From Hofstenia miamia (taxonomy: Eukaryota > Xenacoelomorpha > Acoela): a stretch of DNA of 64,000 nt. Shown piece after piece: positions 25,530 to 38,260 of this stretch (position 1 is its first letter; the number at the start of each line of letters is the position of its first letter). Under the pieces are notes generated by a model. It searched no databases. It worked only from the letters and a program-made list of their open reading frames with translations, and was not told where the DNA came from. Location: positions 5,630,896 through 5,694,895 of the forward strand of contig SCFE01000002.1 in NCBI GenBank assembly GCA_004352715.1, in the 5' to 3' direction. The position numbers and the translations under genes were made by a program.

Positions 25530-25810
25530 CTTAAATTTCTGTACACACAACTAGGTCACACGTAAAAAGGGCAAGTTCCGTACAAAAGATATTTTGAAAT
25601 GTGAATAGATGAAAGATTTCCTAAAACACCTAGTACGTATTTTTTAGACATAGTGACTTTGCACCTTGTTTGTGTCATTGAAAATGAAAATTCTTTTTGC
25701 AAGACATGTGTCTCATCATTTTTTTCTCAATTTTCGCCATTTTTGCATAGAGTTTAATAGGTTTTCGCATTTGCTTTCTCCGTAATTTTGAAAGACCCGA
25801 AGCATAATCT

Positions 25811-26785
25811 TCAGCAGGGTATAAATAAAATTTTCGAACGACTCTTACATGATCAAATTAGTGACCAGCTTTCAAAACACCAATTAATGTCAAAAACACA
25901 ATTTGGTTTCCGCAAGAATTTTTCAACTGATGATGCTCTTTTGTATGCTACCGAAAATTGGCGATAATTTCTCGACACTGACCAATTTGTAGCAATGGCC
26001 TGTCTCGATCTTTCAAAAGCTTTTGACTATTTTAATCACAATATCTTATATATGAATTTTGAAAAGCTAGGATTTTCTAAAAGTAATGTTAAATTAATAT
26101 CAAGTTATCTAACTAACAGAATTCAGTGCGTCAAATTAAATAATACTTTCTCTAATTGGCTATCTATAAAAAACGGAGTACCGTAAGGTACCATNNNNNN
26201 NNNNTAAGATTTTCTGAAAGTAGCGTTAAATTAATATCAAGTTATCTAACTAATAGAATTCAGTGCGTCAAATTAAATAATACTTTCTCTAATTGGCTAT
26301 CTATAAAAAACGGAGTACCGTAAGGTACCATTCTTGGACCGCTACTCTTTAACATATATGTAAACGACATGCAGCAACATACGAATTATCAATTGATTCA
26401 ATACGCCGATGATAAATGCATTTTTAGTGGAAATTCATCCTTAAATCAAGCAATAAATGATGTAGAACAAAATTGTGAAAATTGAGTAAATATTTTAACA
26501 TGCACAAATTAAACAACAACTGTGAAAAAACTGAATTTTGCATCTTGAATCCTCAGGGAAAAAGTGTATTACTACCAAATTTTTTACTTACTTTTAATAA
26601 CGCCTCAATCTCCCCTAAAGAATCCTTCAAATATCTAGGCATAACTATTGACTCAAAATTAACATACAAGTTGCAAATAAAAGAAATTTTAAAGCGCATG
26701 GCAATGAGTATTAAAACAATATCACACGTAGCTGAGCATTTAACCTCTGCCAATATGATTCAATTGCTTCATGGTCATGAGTCAT
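25811..26785 (+). pseudogene. LINE reverse transcriptase fragment A
   Basis: Frames encode RT landmarks in order: INKIFERLLHDQI, QFGFRKNFSTDDALL, FVAMACLDLSKAFD, NGVP followed by a stop, then GPLLFNIYVNDM, the catalytic QYADD, and FKYLGITIDSKL. Stops interrupt the frame, and a 10-N gap at 26195-26204 is flanked by a 127-bp direct repeat. This is RT domains 1-6 of an APE-type non-LTR element. It is truncated at both ends and joins directly to fragment B. Confidence 0.85.
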
Positions 26786-26798
26786 CTTAAAACGGCAA

Positions 26799-27600
26799 AT
26801 GCCTTCATTCCTACAAGAATCGCAGCCAACAGTGCAAACTTTGATTGACTATATTGCACTGCCCGAAAATAATCTTGATTTCTTATATTACTCTGAATGT
26901 CCATTCTCTGATCACTGTATAATATCAGCCAGTTTCTCTAAAGCTGAAATACGCTCTGATATATCCAAAAAATGGATCACTATTCGCGAAAAATCGTCTG
27001 ATAATATAGATAACCTGATTTCCGATTTCTGCAAAAAATTAATAACAAAAAATGACGCTTTTAAATTTTTTTCTAACGCCCGTACTCCTGAAAGTTATGC
27101 ATTATACAAAAAAGCTAGAAATATTTCTAATATAGAAAATCGTAAAGCTTACAATGAGTATATTAAACATGAATATAGAAAATTACCGAACCAAAAGAGT
27201 AAATGGAGATTGATTAACGAAATCTCGAATTGTACCAAATCAAAATCTTCTCCCATAGAAAAAATTGTAGACCCGGATGGAAATAAATATATCTTTAATT
27301 TGCAAATTGCAATATTTTTAATCAAACATTTGGAGGAGGCTCATATTACTCGAATTTACAAAAAAGACGACCCAAAGTGTCCCAAAAACTATCGACCTAT
27401 ATCTATTACATCACCAATCAGTAAAATATTTGAAAGACTATTACATGAACAAATTGCACTTCATTTAAATCATCATAAAATATGGTCCAAATCACAATTT
27501 GGTTTCAGAAAAAATTACTCAACATCAGACAGAAAAATGGAGAGCACTATTAGACTCTAATATATTTGTTGCTATTGCCTGTCTTGACCTCTCAAAAGCA
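26799..27600 (+). pseudogene. LINE fragment B: endonuclease end to RT start
   Basis: An open frame of 253 codons starts in the tail of the apurinic endonuclease domain (TLIDYIALPENN, then PFSDHCIISASFS with the SDH catalytic motif). It crosses the linker and enters RT (IYKKDDPKCPKNYRPISI, SKIFERLLHEQI, QFGFRKNYST). A frameshift follows, then ACLDLSKAF. The family normally runs EN-RT in one ORF2 of about 900-1000 residues, so only the middle is present here. It is the best-preserved LINE piece in the window. Confidence 0.85.
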
Positions 27601-28008
27601 TTTTCTTCTAATAAAAATAATTTAATAATAAAAAAAAAAAAAAATAGTTGTTTTTTTAATAATACTCATCATCTTTTTATTTATTTATTTAATAATATTC
27701 ATCGACGTAATATAAATGATAATTTTTTTTAAAAGTTGTTATTTGTTAATAATGGTGCACCTCGAGGAACCATAGTAGGCCCCCTTCTTTTTAATATTTA
27801 TGTGAATGACATGAAGGAAATTACTGACTGCAAAATAATAAAACACGACGATGATGCTACTTCTTTTTGCTGTAAAAATTAATCCTAAGATGAAGCAGTA
27901 AAAGTTGATGAATCTTGTATAAAATTGAGCAACTATTTTAACATGCATTGATTGCGTAATACGAAAAAAAAAAAATATTGCTTAATGATACCTCTTAGTA
28001 AAAAAAAA
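27600..28008 (+). pseudogene. LINE fragment B, continued after low-complexity tract
   Basis: RT domain 3 is replaced by a poly-A/T and TTTA-rich tract (27600-27750). Domain 4-5 then resumes with NNGAPRGTIVGPLLFNIYVN and KHDDDATSF, where the usual YADD is altered to HDDD, followed by SNYFNMH. The copy ends at the N gap 28009-28446. Confidence 0.75.
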
Positions 28009-28446
28009 NNNNNNNNNNNNNNNNNNNNNNNNNNNNNNNNNNNNNNNNNNNNNNNNNNNNNNNNNNNNNNNNNNNNNNNNNNNNNNNNNNNNNNNNNNNN
28101 NNNNNNNNNNNNNNNNNNNNNNNNNNNNNNNNNNNNNNNNNNNNNNNNNNNNNNNNNNNNNNNNNNNNNNNNNNNNNNNNNNNNNNNNNNNNNNNNNNNN
28201 NNNNNNNNNNNNNNNNNNNNNNNNNNNNNNNNNNNNNNNNNNNNNNNNNNNNNNNNNNNNNNNNNNNNNNNNNNNNNNNNNNNNNNNNNNNNNNNNNNNN
28301 NNNNNNNNNNNNNNNNNNNNNNNNNNNNNNNNNNNNNNNNNNNNNNNNNNNNNNNNNNNNNNNNNNNNNNNNNNNNNNNNNNNNNNNNNNNNNNNNNNNN
28401 NNNNNNNNNNNNNNNNNNNNNNNNNNNNNNNNNNNNNNNNNNNNNN

Positions 28447-29480
28447 GAAATAACACAATACGCCGATGATACATCTATTTACTGTGGAAATAAATCCTTA
28501 GATAAAGCTGTAAAAGTTATTGAATCGAATTGTATAAAATTGAGCAACTATTTTAACATGCATTGATTGCGTATTAACACGAAAAAAAATTAATTTTGCA
28601 TAATGCAACCTTTTAGAAAAAAAAACGGGCATCTCTGACTATTCAATTAATTTCAATAATTCATCTGTTATACCTGTTAATAAGTTTAAATATCTAGGAG
28701 TAATAATAGATTCAAATCTTAATTTCACGTCGCAAATAAATACTATTACTAAAAAAATGGCTATAGGTATTAGAAAGATATTTCATGTTTCCCAACAGTT
28801 ACCTCCAATTGCAGTAATTCAAATGTTTCATGCATTTGTTATGAGTAATTTAAACTATGCTAATATCTTATATACTAATGTACACAGCCTAATGATAAAA
28901 AAGCTTCGAGTTCAACTAAAATGGGCATTAAATGTTTGTAATAAAAACTCTTCTAAAACAAAAGAATATATTTCTAAATCTATTCTTTTTCCACAAGAGT
29001 TAATTATTTACAATATTATTATTTATTTCTTCAAATTCATAAAGAAAAATCCACCCTACAACGAGATACCATTCTCATTTTCGACAGATTGTCGAAATAA
29101 ACGATCAAAAAACTAGTCACGTGTTAAATTTAATAAAAATATCATAAGTTAATCCTTTATTAATACTGCAATTTATAACTGGAATATATTGCCAAAAGAA
29201 ATGAATAATAATAGACAAGAAATGAAGAATAATAGACAACCTTAAAAAATTCAAAAAAGAATTAAAATTATTATTTTTCAAACAAAAGTTTATATCAGGT
29301 AGATCATGGACAGGATTTAAATTTTATAATAACGATTATACAATAAATCGAAATTAGTAAGCTATCCGTAGTCAATGTTTTTTTATTTATTTCATTTTTT
29401 GTTATTATTCATTTTTTGTACATAGTAGTTAATGACGCTATTCATTTGAAATATCAGTAAAATATTCTAAAAAATTCAAA
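28447..29480 (+). pseudogene. LINE fragment C: RT to 3' end
   Basis: Starts at the gap edge with EITQYADDTSIYCG (intact YADD). It continues through FKYLGVIIDSNLNF and MAIGIRKIFHVSQQLPPI into the C-terminal region (NWNILPKEM, then RSWTGFKFYNN). The ORF2 stop falls near 29357 and is followed by an AT-rich 3' UTR. Frameshifts occur near 28565-28680. Bases 28507-28620 repeat 27895-28008. Confidence 0.8.
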
Positions 29481-29509
29481 TGAATATAGATTATCTTATC
29501 TTAATTATG

Positions 29510-29970
29510 CAAATAAACTTTTTTCAAATTTAAATGAATCATTAGTAAAAAAAACTTACAATACAATTAAAATGGGCATTGAATGATGTCAGAAAAACTC
29601 CTCTACAACAAGAAATTACATTTTGTCATCATTGCTGTTTCCAAATCAACTTACTATTATTAATAGTTTGATTAAGTTTTTTAAAATAACAAATCAATTC
29701 AATATCATTTCCAAACTTTTGTCATAAGCGCAATATAAGAATTAATCATTATACTAGCATTAAATTTCGTAAAAAAATCAAGCAACAGTCTTTTATTAAT
29801 GTTGCAATTCGCAATTGGAGTCGATTACCAAATGAAATTAAAATGATTAAGAGTGTAATTAAGTTTAAAAGAAAATTGAAAGTATTTATGTAGAAGGAAA
29901 AATTCAATTTGGGTAAATCATGGTTAGGATTCAAATTTTACAATAACGCCCAATTAATTTATATATATAT
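29510..29970 (+). pseudogene. LINE fragment D: C-terminus
   Basis: A second, diverged C-terminal piece of the same family (FINVAIRNWSRLPNEIK, then GKSWLGFKFYNN) ends in a (TA)n tract that runs into the gap 29971-30341. The TA tract may be the 3' microsatellite tail. Confidence 0.75.
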
Positions 29971-30362
29971 NNNNNNNNNNNNNNNNNNNNNNNNNNNNNN
30001 NNNNNNNNNNNNNNNNNNNNNNNNNNNNNNNNNNNNNNNNNNNNNNNNNNNNNNNNNNNNNNNNNNNNNNNNNNNNNNNNNNNNNNNNNNNNNNNNNNNN
30101 NNNNNNNNNNNNNNNNNNNNNNNNNNNNNNNNNNNNNNNNNNNNNNNNNNNNNNNNNNNNNNNNNNNNNNNNNNNNNNNNNNNNNNNNNNNNNNNNNNNN
30201 NNNNNNNNNNNNNNNNNNNNNNNNNNNNNNNNNNNNNNNNNNNNNNNNNNNNNNNNNNNNNNNNNNNNNNNNNNNNNNNNNNNNNNNNNNNNNNNNNNNN
30301 NNNNNNNNNNNNNNNNNNNNNNNNNNNNNNNNNNNNNNNNNTATATATATATATATATATAT

Positions 30363-31257
30363 GTATCATATTTGTTTAAATATATATTTCTTATATTTAT
30401 TGTTCACCATTGGTATTATCAGTTTGGTTTTCGCCCATGTACGAATAGTTTTTCAATAATCTTATCATTTTGTGACCATTGCAGGGCAGTGGAACAACAA
30501 TTTCATATTACGTCATTTATCAAATTTTCAGGAAGATTTTTAAATTAGTATTATTTTCATGGCAAGCATTGAGTAAAATTTAAATTAATTTCTTCATTAA
30601 TAAAAAAATAATTGATGCATGAAAAGGTTAAATACTTATAGGGACTAATCTAGTAGTAAGGTTTAACTACGCAAAAATATAATTTACAGACTTAAAGGAT
30701 ACATTTCATAAGAAACTTGAAATACCAACAGGGTAATTAATATTGTACTAGAGTGCTTGAAGATAAAACGCTCAATTTTCGATGAATTAAAAGAATGATT
30801 TTTGAAGTCCATTGTCACAATTTACAAAACATCTTTATGTATTTTTAAAGTGTGTAAAAAAATTCTTGCCTGCAATTCAACAAATTTCGATATTTTAAAA
30901 CTCCTCATTCTGACAACAAACTTAAAATTAGATATAAACAAAAAAATTAAAATTCCAAAAAATAAATATATAATTCAATAAATGCCTCGTTTGGTCTAAA
31001 GAATTTAAGAAATCAAAGCCACCAAATTATATATTATGGAAGCGAACTGTTTGAATATATGTGGAGAGGATTTAACTACATTACAAAAAAATGAAATCCG
31101 AAAGTCAAATGTAATTTAAAATGTTTATTTTGCAATAAGCAAATGTAGTTAAATAAATTCAACTGAAGAAAAACTAATTGATTGTTTATTGATAAGAACA
31201 ATTGTAAGCATGAAGTAGAAAAAATAAAATTTAATAAACTATAAATTTATAATTGTA
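30363..31257. other. AT-rich spacer
   Basis: No gene or repeat recognised between the LINE cluster and the last exon of the reductase gene. It presumably includes the 3' UTR of that gene. Confidence 0.5.
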
Positions 31258-34200
31258 CTATAAAAGATTATTTTCACGGATGTATTCAAATATTCCATCG
31301 AATATTTCTGGAATTCCGCGGACGTGTACACCAAGACTGTTCTGTCTAGTAAGATCATATTGAGTTGGTACAACTGGTTCACCACTATAATTCAATTCAA
31401 CTTTAAAATCTTCATTGATTTTTTTGAACAGAGGGAGAATGTCCTAAAATACAACCCTAACTGATGTTTTGCTCGCAAATTTACCAACCTTCCAATGCCA
31501 TGATTCCTTGACGCCCCAATAGCGCCCGCTGGCAGATGGTTGTTCATAAGCAGCTATTTGAAGGTTTACTAAATCACGAACATCAATAAACGACATAGAC
31601 CCATTTGGAGCTTTAAACTAAAATACTAAATTTTGAGTTCAATTACATAATTTTTTTTAAAATATATTTGCTGTTCATTCAATTGACTAAGATTTTCGCA
31701 AAACAAGAAAATTAATGCTTTGATATAAAATTTCGAAATTCTATGAAATCTAATAATCTATTATAAACTAGAACAGAGGCGTTATAATTAGGTTGGTTAT
31801 TGCTTCTCAGTGAGTTATATTCAAATGGCTAAAAAATAAACAAACCGCAATCAAGTGATTTTAAACAAATTTCTGGTATTTGGACAAAATAATTTGATAC
31901 ACATTTTTTTTCAAGAGGAAATTATATAGTTGGTTCACCCTAACTTCAAATGTAACAATACAATTAAAATTAATTATAGTAAAAATTTCCAGAGATTTTC
32001 TGCGACTAATCGCTATTCCTCTCTATAAAATGTGTGACAATCTATAATGCATTGAGCAGAGACGGATCTAGGAATTTTCATACGTGCGGTTTGCCAAAAT
32101 TTTGAGTTAAATAGATTACTTAAATAATGGAAACAAAAACTACAGAACGGAAAATTTAAGTCGTTGAAAAACTACTAAATTACAATTGAATTATTGGAAG
32201 TCTTGAAATTGTTTTTTGTTTAGTCGTTTCTATTCTCACGATGTTGATGGCTCATTTATGTTTATTAATCAAATAGTCATAAAACTCAATTATAAGATGA
32301 GTTGATTAACAGCAGTATTTAAAATTCATAAGTCACCTTTTAATTTTAAGACTTTTGCATATTTTTGTGGAGCTAAAATAGCTTTCACGTTAATTGTTAT
32401 TAAATAGTTGCTTGTGCTTAACTTTGCTATGGTCGAGTACTTACAGTCGATCACAAAAAATCCAAAATATTAATTAATATGTCTAAGGATTTGAATCAGT
32501 TACTTTAGACATCACACACTTTACTTTTCGCTTATAACATATTTAATCACATCCTTATTAATTTATATTTTTTTCTCAGTGTATTACTACATTTTACATT
32601 GACATCTTACAGAAAGTGGCTTAATCTAAAATTATAAAATGAGATCTTTAACTTAAAAAATTAGCTGCGTTTGTAATTAATCAAACACTGAGAGTGCCTC
32701 TATGTATATGGTTAATAAACAATAGCTTAGAACATTTCCTGTACTATATGTACACTCGTAAACAAAATGTTGCTATTGTGTACTAGCATTGTGTAGAAAG
32801 AACTACTTTCACAAACTTACAATGATTTGTTCAAGAATTAGAAATTAAATTAACTTATAGAGTATACACTGGATAACTCTATCCCCTGCTGTGACAACAG
32901 AAAAAACGAGGCAGACGTAAAATTATGCACATACAAATGCATTTATACAATTCAGAAAATTAAATATAACCGATATTCTGTAGCCAACTTGCACTTTAGC
33001 AGATTGCACGCATATTATCTATCACTCTTAAATTTGTGTACACATTTAAGCCGAAAAAGCAACGTTCGCATATTTGTAATAAGTTTATTTAAAGTGATAT
33101 GGAGAGCGCACAAAAATATTTCAGTATAAATACAAAAACCATTAGGAAATGTTAACCTTAAGCAGCCCGGGGATTTTTGAAAAAATTTCATGAACCTATC
33201 AAAATTTTTTAAACAGTTATAGCACAAAAACTACTAATGCTATGCTATATCTGAAAGCTCTTACTTCTTCTTCGGAACGCGAACTCTGACTTTCCGCACG
33301 ACACTCCTCAATGAATTTAGGATATCTTTGCACATATCAAGAAACAATCAAAGTTCTTTGTTGCTTGCATGGACTCATAACCTTATAACATTAGGTATGG
33401 ATAGAATTCGAAATTTTACAAACAATTCTTAAAGTTTTCAACAACTTCAGACAACAATACGCTTCAATTGAAATATTCAACACTGCATTAAAGCCTGTTC
33501 TTCAAAAGACCTGCTCACTTCTAATAGGCTTGTAGAAAATTCTTTGTAAATGTGGAAAAAAAGATTGTCCTTTAAAAATGAAGCCAGGTATACAAAGGAT
33601 TAAAAACATCATCATCAAAATAACACTCTCTAGAACTGATCTGTTTACATGCGAGAAACAAGATAAATAGGTATGATATAAATGGGAAAGACATTCCGCC
33701 GAATTGAAATTTCCCCGAAATAACGGTTACCGGAATTGAAATAAAATTTATGAGAATTCGAAATAAGAAATGAAATTAACCATCAAAGCGTAATGACGAT
33801 TAACTAGTGATCGTTGCATACTAATACTATTAAAACAATTAAAGACTGCTCTAATTTACATGGGTGCAGCTTTATTTATCTCACTATTAAAATTAATAAT
33901 TATAAATCACACACCCCATCACGAATAATCTTTAACATGTAAGAAATAAATGACTTCGTTGCGCCGTCTGGAGCCAGTGGTGGACCACAAATACCGCTCG
34001 GTGCAAAGATACAGATTCGAAGTGGATTCTCTTCTGAAAACTTAAGCATTGATTTCTCCATCAGTGTTTTAGCAGCTGGAGAAAATTTTCTAAAAGAAAT
34101 TTACATAGATATATTTGCAAGACGTTTGACAATAGCAATAATTTAAAGTAGTCCATAACCAAATATATCAACGGCAACACTTTCGTCCTAAAATTAAGGC

Positions 34201-35857
34201 ATTGGGCATTATTACAATTTCCCAAAACAATGATAAAAAATTTGGTATATGTTCTAACTTGTGAAGCTTCTGCTAAAGACATTTAACCAGACGGACAAAA
34301 ACTTGAGGTGGCAGATTCCAAGGATGCGATGCTTTACATCGTTTTCGATGGAAACAGTGGCAAATACATAGTTTGTTTTGGTATATCAACAAAAAAGTTT
34401 TATTGTCTTTGCAATACACTAAAAAATTATTAATAAGAAAAAGGAGAATGTAAGAAATGTTTCCATCAATGACGGCACTGGATAACTGGGGACCCGGTGC
34501 GAAATGTCAATATGGGGGCTACGACCTCTCCCTAAAATTTTGTGGGCCCCAAAGTTGTATGAAATTGACTCTGATAAGTTTTACTTCTGGCACCCTTTCA
34601 GTGATGCCATTGGTTGGCATAGTTGAATTTCGTTAACTGAAAATGACTGAATGCTTAAAAAACAATATCCAAACACTAGAAGATACAATATAAATTCTTC
34701 ATATATTTCACAAAAAATGCCAGGATTGTGCATTCTAATTCAAGAATATAAGAATAGCGGCTCCTTAAAAACAAAATTTTGAAAAAAGTAGAAAATTTAG
34801 CCTTAACAATTCTGAATCCCATATAAATATTTGCAAAAATATTGTTCTAATTTAAATGCTAGGATTAAAAATTTTTATTGTTATTTTGTTCGAACATTTA
34901 AGTTAACACTGAGATGTGATTGCTAAAATATAAATCAAGAAAGATCTGGGAAACTTTGTAAGCTTCCGTTTCAAATAATCTACAAAGATGTACACCAATG
35001 AAATACACACAAAAAAGCAATTTACTCAAAATTTTTGTTAATTTTTACATAATGTAGTAAAAAATTATGTTTTATGTACTACAAAATAAAAACTCGGATT
35101 TCATCGTGGAAGTTTATCAATTTATTGCAAATTACCATTACAAGTACAGAATATTACTAAAAAACAGATCTGATATCACTTATTGTATATACAATAAAAA
35201 TTTTCAAAAATAAATTTCCTAAACAACATATAATAGTAGAATATTCACTAGTCGATAATTTTTGAAGTTCATATTTTTCGTAGTAAAATTTCACATGCAT
35301 TATAATAAAATAATTGAAAAAATACCCAGCCGCCAACTGCACTTGGGGATCACTGAAATGAACTAATTCATTTTTGGGAGTTGATTCATCATGACCAGGT
35401 GGATTTGCGGAACCAGTACTACTTGTTATTACCAAACATTTAACATCATGCTTAAGACATAAAGAAGCAATAGTTTGGCTTGAATTTAGAACCATATCAA
35501 CTAATTCTTGAGATGAGGGTCTCTCAGGAAATGCAGCTACAAATACAACCTCTGAGCCAACGATAGCCTTTTCGAAGGAATTGGGATTTTTCAAATCTCC
35601 TAAAGCAGAAATATGATCAAAATTGAATTAATATTAAAATAATCTTCATGAATAATAATCATATCAAAAAACAAACCCTCAAAAAGATGTAGATTTTCCC
35701 GTGCATTTGGCAGTTCATTAAGCCAAGACAATTCAGATGGATTAGCAGCAGTTCTGCAAGACCCATGAACTTTGAAACCTTTCGCCAATAATGTCTTTGC
35801 GATATAACTTCCTAAAAATCCCGAAACACCGATCACTGTAGCTTGCTTAGTGCTCAT
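31258..35857 (-). CDS. NAD(P)-dependent SDR, dihydroflavonol-reductase-like
   Basis: A complete five-exon gene. Exon 1 is 35677-35857, exon 2 35326-35599, exon 3 33915-34089, exon 4 31489-31617 and exon 5 31258-31443 with a TAG stop. Phases join cleanly (1, 2, 0, 0) to give 314 residues, normal for the family. All introns are GT-AG, from 45 bp to about 2.3 kb. Residues 8-16 (VIGVSGFLG) are the GxxGxxG nucleotide-binding loop of an extended short-chain dehydrogenase. DLKNPNSFEKAIVGSE (62-77) and ITSSTG (118-123) are typical of the DFR/anthocyanidin-reductase/cinnamoyl-CoA-reductase branch, as are FIDVRDLVNLQIA and SGRYWG in exon 4. The expected catalytic YxxxK reads SxxxK (S155, K159). The start was chosen at MSTKQATVIG because the binding loop follows as usual; an in-frame ATG 63 bases upstream would add 21 residues. 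The animal substrate is unknown. A broken tandem copy lies downstream (18-25 kb). Confidence 0.88.
33196..33600. repeat. Dispersed repeat family, copy 2 (intronic)
   Basis: Within intron 3 of the reductase gene, this is homologous to 15501-15740 and more weakly to 19191-19500. A 70-codon minus-strand frame overlapping its left part has no recognised motif and I do not call it a gene. Confidence 0.6.
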
Positions 35858-36600
35858 ATTTCTTAGTAAATTACAGTTTCTAAAAACATTCATACAAATT
35901 AGAATTCGAATTTTTAACATTTAAGCAAAAAGTTTAAGAATAATAAAGACTATTTGCATTTGTTATACATTATTTTCATATATGTTAATGCTCATTCTAA
36001 ATATGTGATTAGATATTCTTTACAACAAATATGAACGAAGTTATGGTAATTTAGCTGAATGAAAATAGCCCAATTGAACATTCACGATTTCGAAAAAAAC
36101 GGATTTAAAATTTTTAATAAACACACTAGAGCAATCGAATAGATACCTGCAACAATATGCGGCTTATTTTAAATCAATTTTTTTGATAATTTTTGAAGTT
36201 CAAAAAGTGTTGTTTATTGAAGATAACAATGATTGTTAATAAATTAATAAAAAAAAATCCAAATTTCCATAATAAGTATCTCACAAATCATTTCATACTT
36301 TCTAAAACACTAAAACTTCATTACATAAACGCTTAAAAAAGCACAAACACTATTAAAAAACGAATGAAGAGTGCGATGACTCTTGGGACAACGAACAGAG
36401 AACGTGACAACACTGTAATGATTCTAAAGAAATGTTTTTCATCTAGCATAACTCCAAATACAGGATTGCTATTTAGTCACATGATTGATGAAACTGCATT
36501 TCATGATTGTGGTTAAATGAACACCAATTTGTATTTCCACAATAGCAGCAGGCGCATCATCCTTACCATTGATGAACTTCTGCCCTGCGAATGTACACCT
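35858..36600. other. Upstream region of the SDR gene
   Basis: AT-rich DNA 5' of the reductase start codon. A promoter is expected here, but I see no TATA box or initiator that I could place with confidence. Confidence 0.4.
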
Positions 36601-37620
36601 CATCAGCATAGACACCATTGAAAACCACCAAAAGAAGTAACCCTTATACTAGAATTGTTACTATTAAGCTAGACGGATTGCTGCCGTAAGCACTAAAGAA
36701 GGAAATTCAAGCTTGGGGGAATCCTTGAATGAAATAATCACAACATTGTTTCTGATATTATTTGCAGTTATACAAAAGGCAAAGAAGTGTATGTTCAGTT
36801 GAGCAGAATTAGCGTAACCCAAACTGATTGTGCTTGAGTTTTTTATAGTAAGGTTGGCAGATGAAAATGTCGTAAATTAGCTGTTTGAAGCTTCTGGATA
36901 GAAATGGGGTGGAGGTCTTGTTAGGTAGGGAAACTATATGTTAAATTTCAGGGAAAACACCCTTTTCAGAAAATCACTGTAAATTTGATACAAAACCGAA
37001 GCAAAATTGTGAACATAGTTTGGATCTGCTGAAGATTTCATTAATTTCTTCGATCTACTATTGATCAGGGTTGTCCCAACATATACTTTGGTAGCAGAAC
37101 AACAGGTGGGAGAATTGCATTAAAGAATCACAACATCTTTTGTTTGTAACCTTCTGATTTCAAACAGTGAGTAATTCATCCCGCAAAGCGTACTAATATA
37201 TAGATTTCACTATTTGCGCGTGTTACGATTCAATTGATGTCACTCGCAAATTATAGTTTGTCATCAAAAGTGATGCTGAGTATATTCACCTCTGACTCGC
37301 TCGTTATGCCCGCGATATTAGGGATACTTGCTTGATCTGACGACGACTTGATAACAAGTTCACGCGACTTGGCGTTGTTTAGGGATAGGTTGCACTGCTC
37401 GAATTGTAGTTGCAGGCTTGCAACAATTCACTCTGGGACATCAGGATGAACTAAGTTACCGGAATTATAGGATTGTTATCATCTGAAAAGAGAAGATTAG
37501 CCCCAGATATCTATGTAATTTGTCGCTGCACAATAGTATTTTGGGGTGCCAACACTGCCATGGGGTGGGGGTAGAGGGTCTCCTTGGTCGGTTATTAAGT
37601 ATCCAGAATCCTTGTCATGG
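36600..37620 (-). pseudogene. Decayed LINE reverse transcriptase (second family?)
   Basis: Minus-strand frames give MAVLAPQNTI (position of QGSVLSP), GANLLFSDDNNPIIP (position of the catalytic ADD), EQCNLSLNNAKSRELVI and ILSITFDDKL followed by IVTRANSEIYILVRFAG. This is the order of RT domains 4-7 in non-LTR elements. The sequence is GC-richer than its surroundings and differs from the 26-30 kb LINEs in the linker N.AKS.E..I. Stops and shifts are many, and the ends are unclear. Confidence 0.55.
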
Positions 37621-37629
37621 GGAAGTCTG

Positions 37630-38260
37630 TGTGATGTTTTGGTGAAGTGAGATTGACGATACAAAGATTTATTCCTTTGAGACAGGATATTCCTTCGACG
37701 ATATTAGTGTAAGAGAGGCCGCTATTAGCATCCTAAAGATAAAGATGACTTTAGCAATATACATTGGACAACTGTACTCCTATGATAATACATAGCTTAA
37801 ACAATTCGACATAATTTTCATGTAGTCATGGAGTTTTCGCCCACTGACTGTCTCGCCCAATACAATAACAACACCTTAACATGTCAAATGCATGTTATAT
37901 TATAGTCTTGTATAATATTATAAATGAGTACATAAAAATATGCCACTAAGAAATTGTTGAAGATAGATATTAAATCAATACAAGTTAATAATTTTATTCA
38001 CAATTTAAATTATACAATGCTGAAAATTTAAGCAATCTTATCTTAGGCTGGAAACTCCTAAATATTCTTTAATTAGCTGAATGTAGTTTAATTACATTTT
38101 TCTTCTTTCCTAGTGTGTATCTTTGAGGAATTTTATATAGTTGTTCATTGATATATGCTTGGGATTCGCTACAATATTTCCTCATTAAATAACTCCGGAT
38201 ATTATATATTAAGTTGTAGTAGTGAAACAAATAGTAGCTCAACCTTTTCTGAAGTAGTTC
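37630..38260. other. Non-coding spacer
   Basis: No feature recognised other than the TAA target site at its right edge. Confidence 0.5.
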
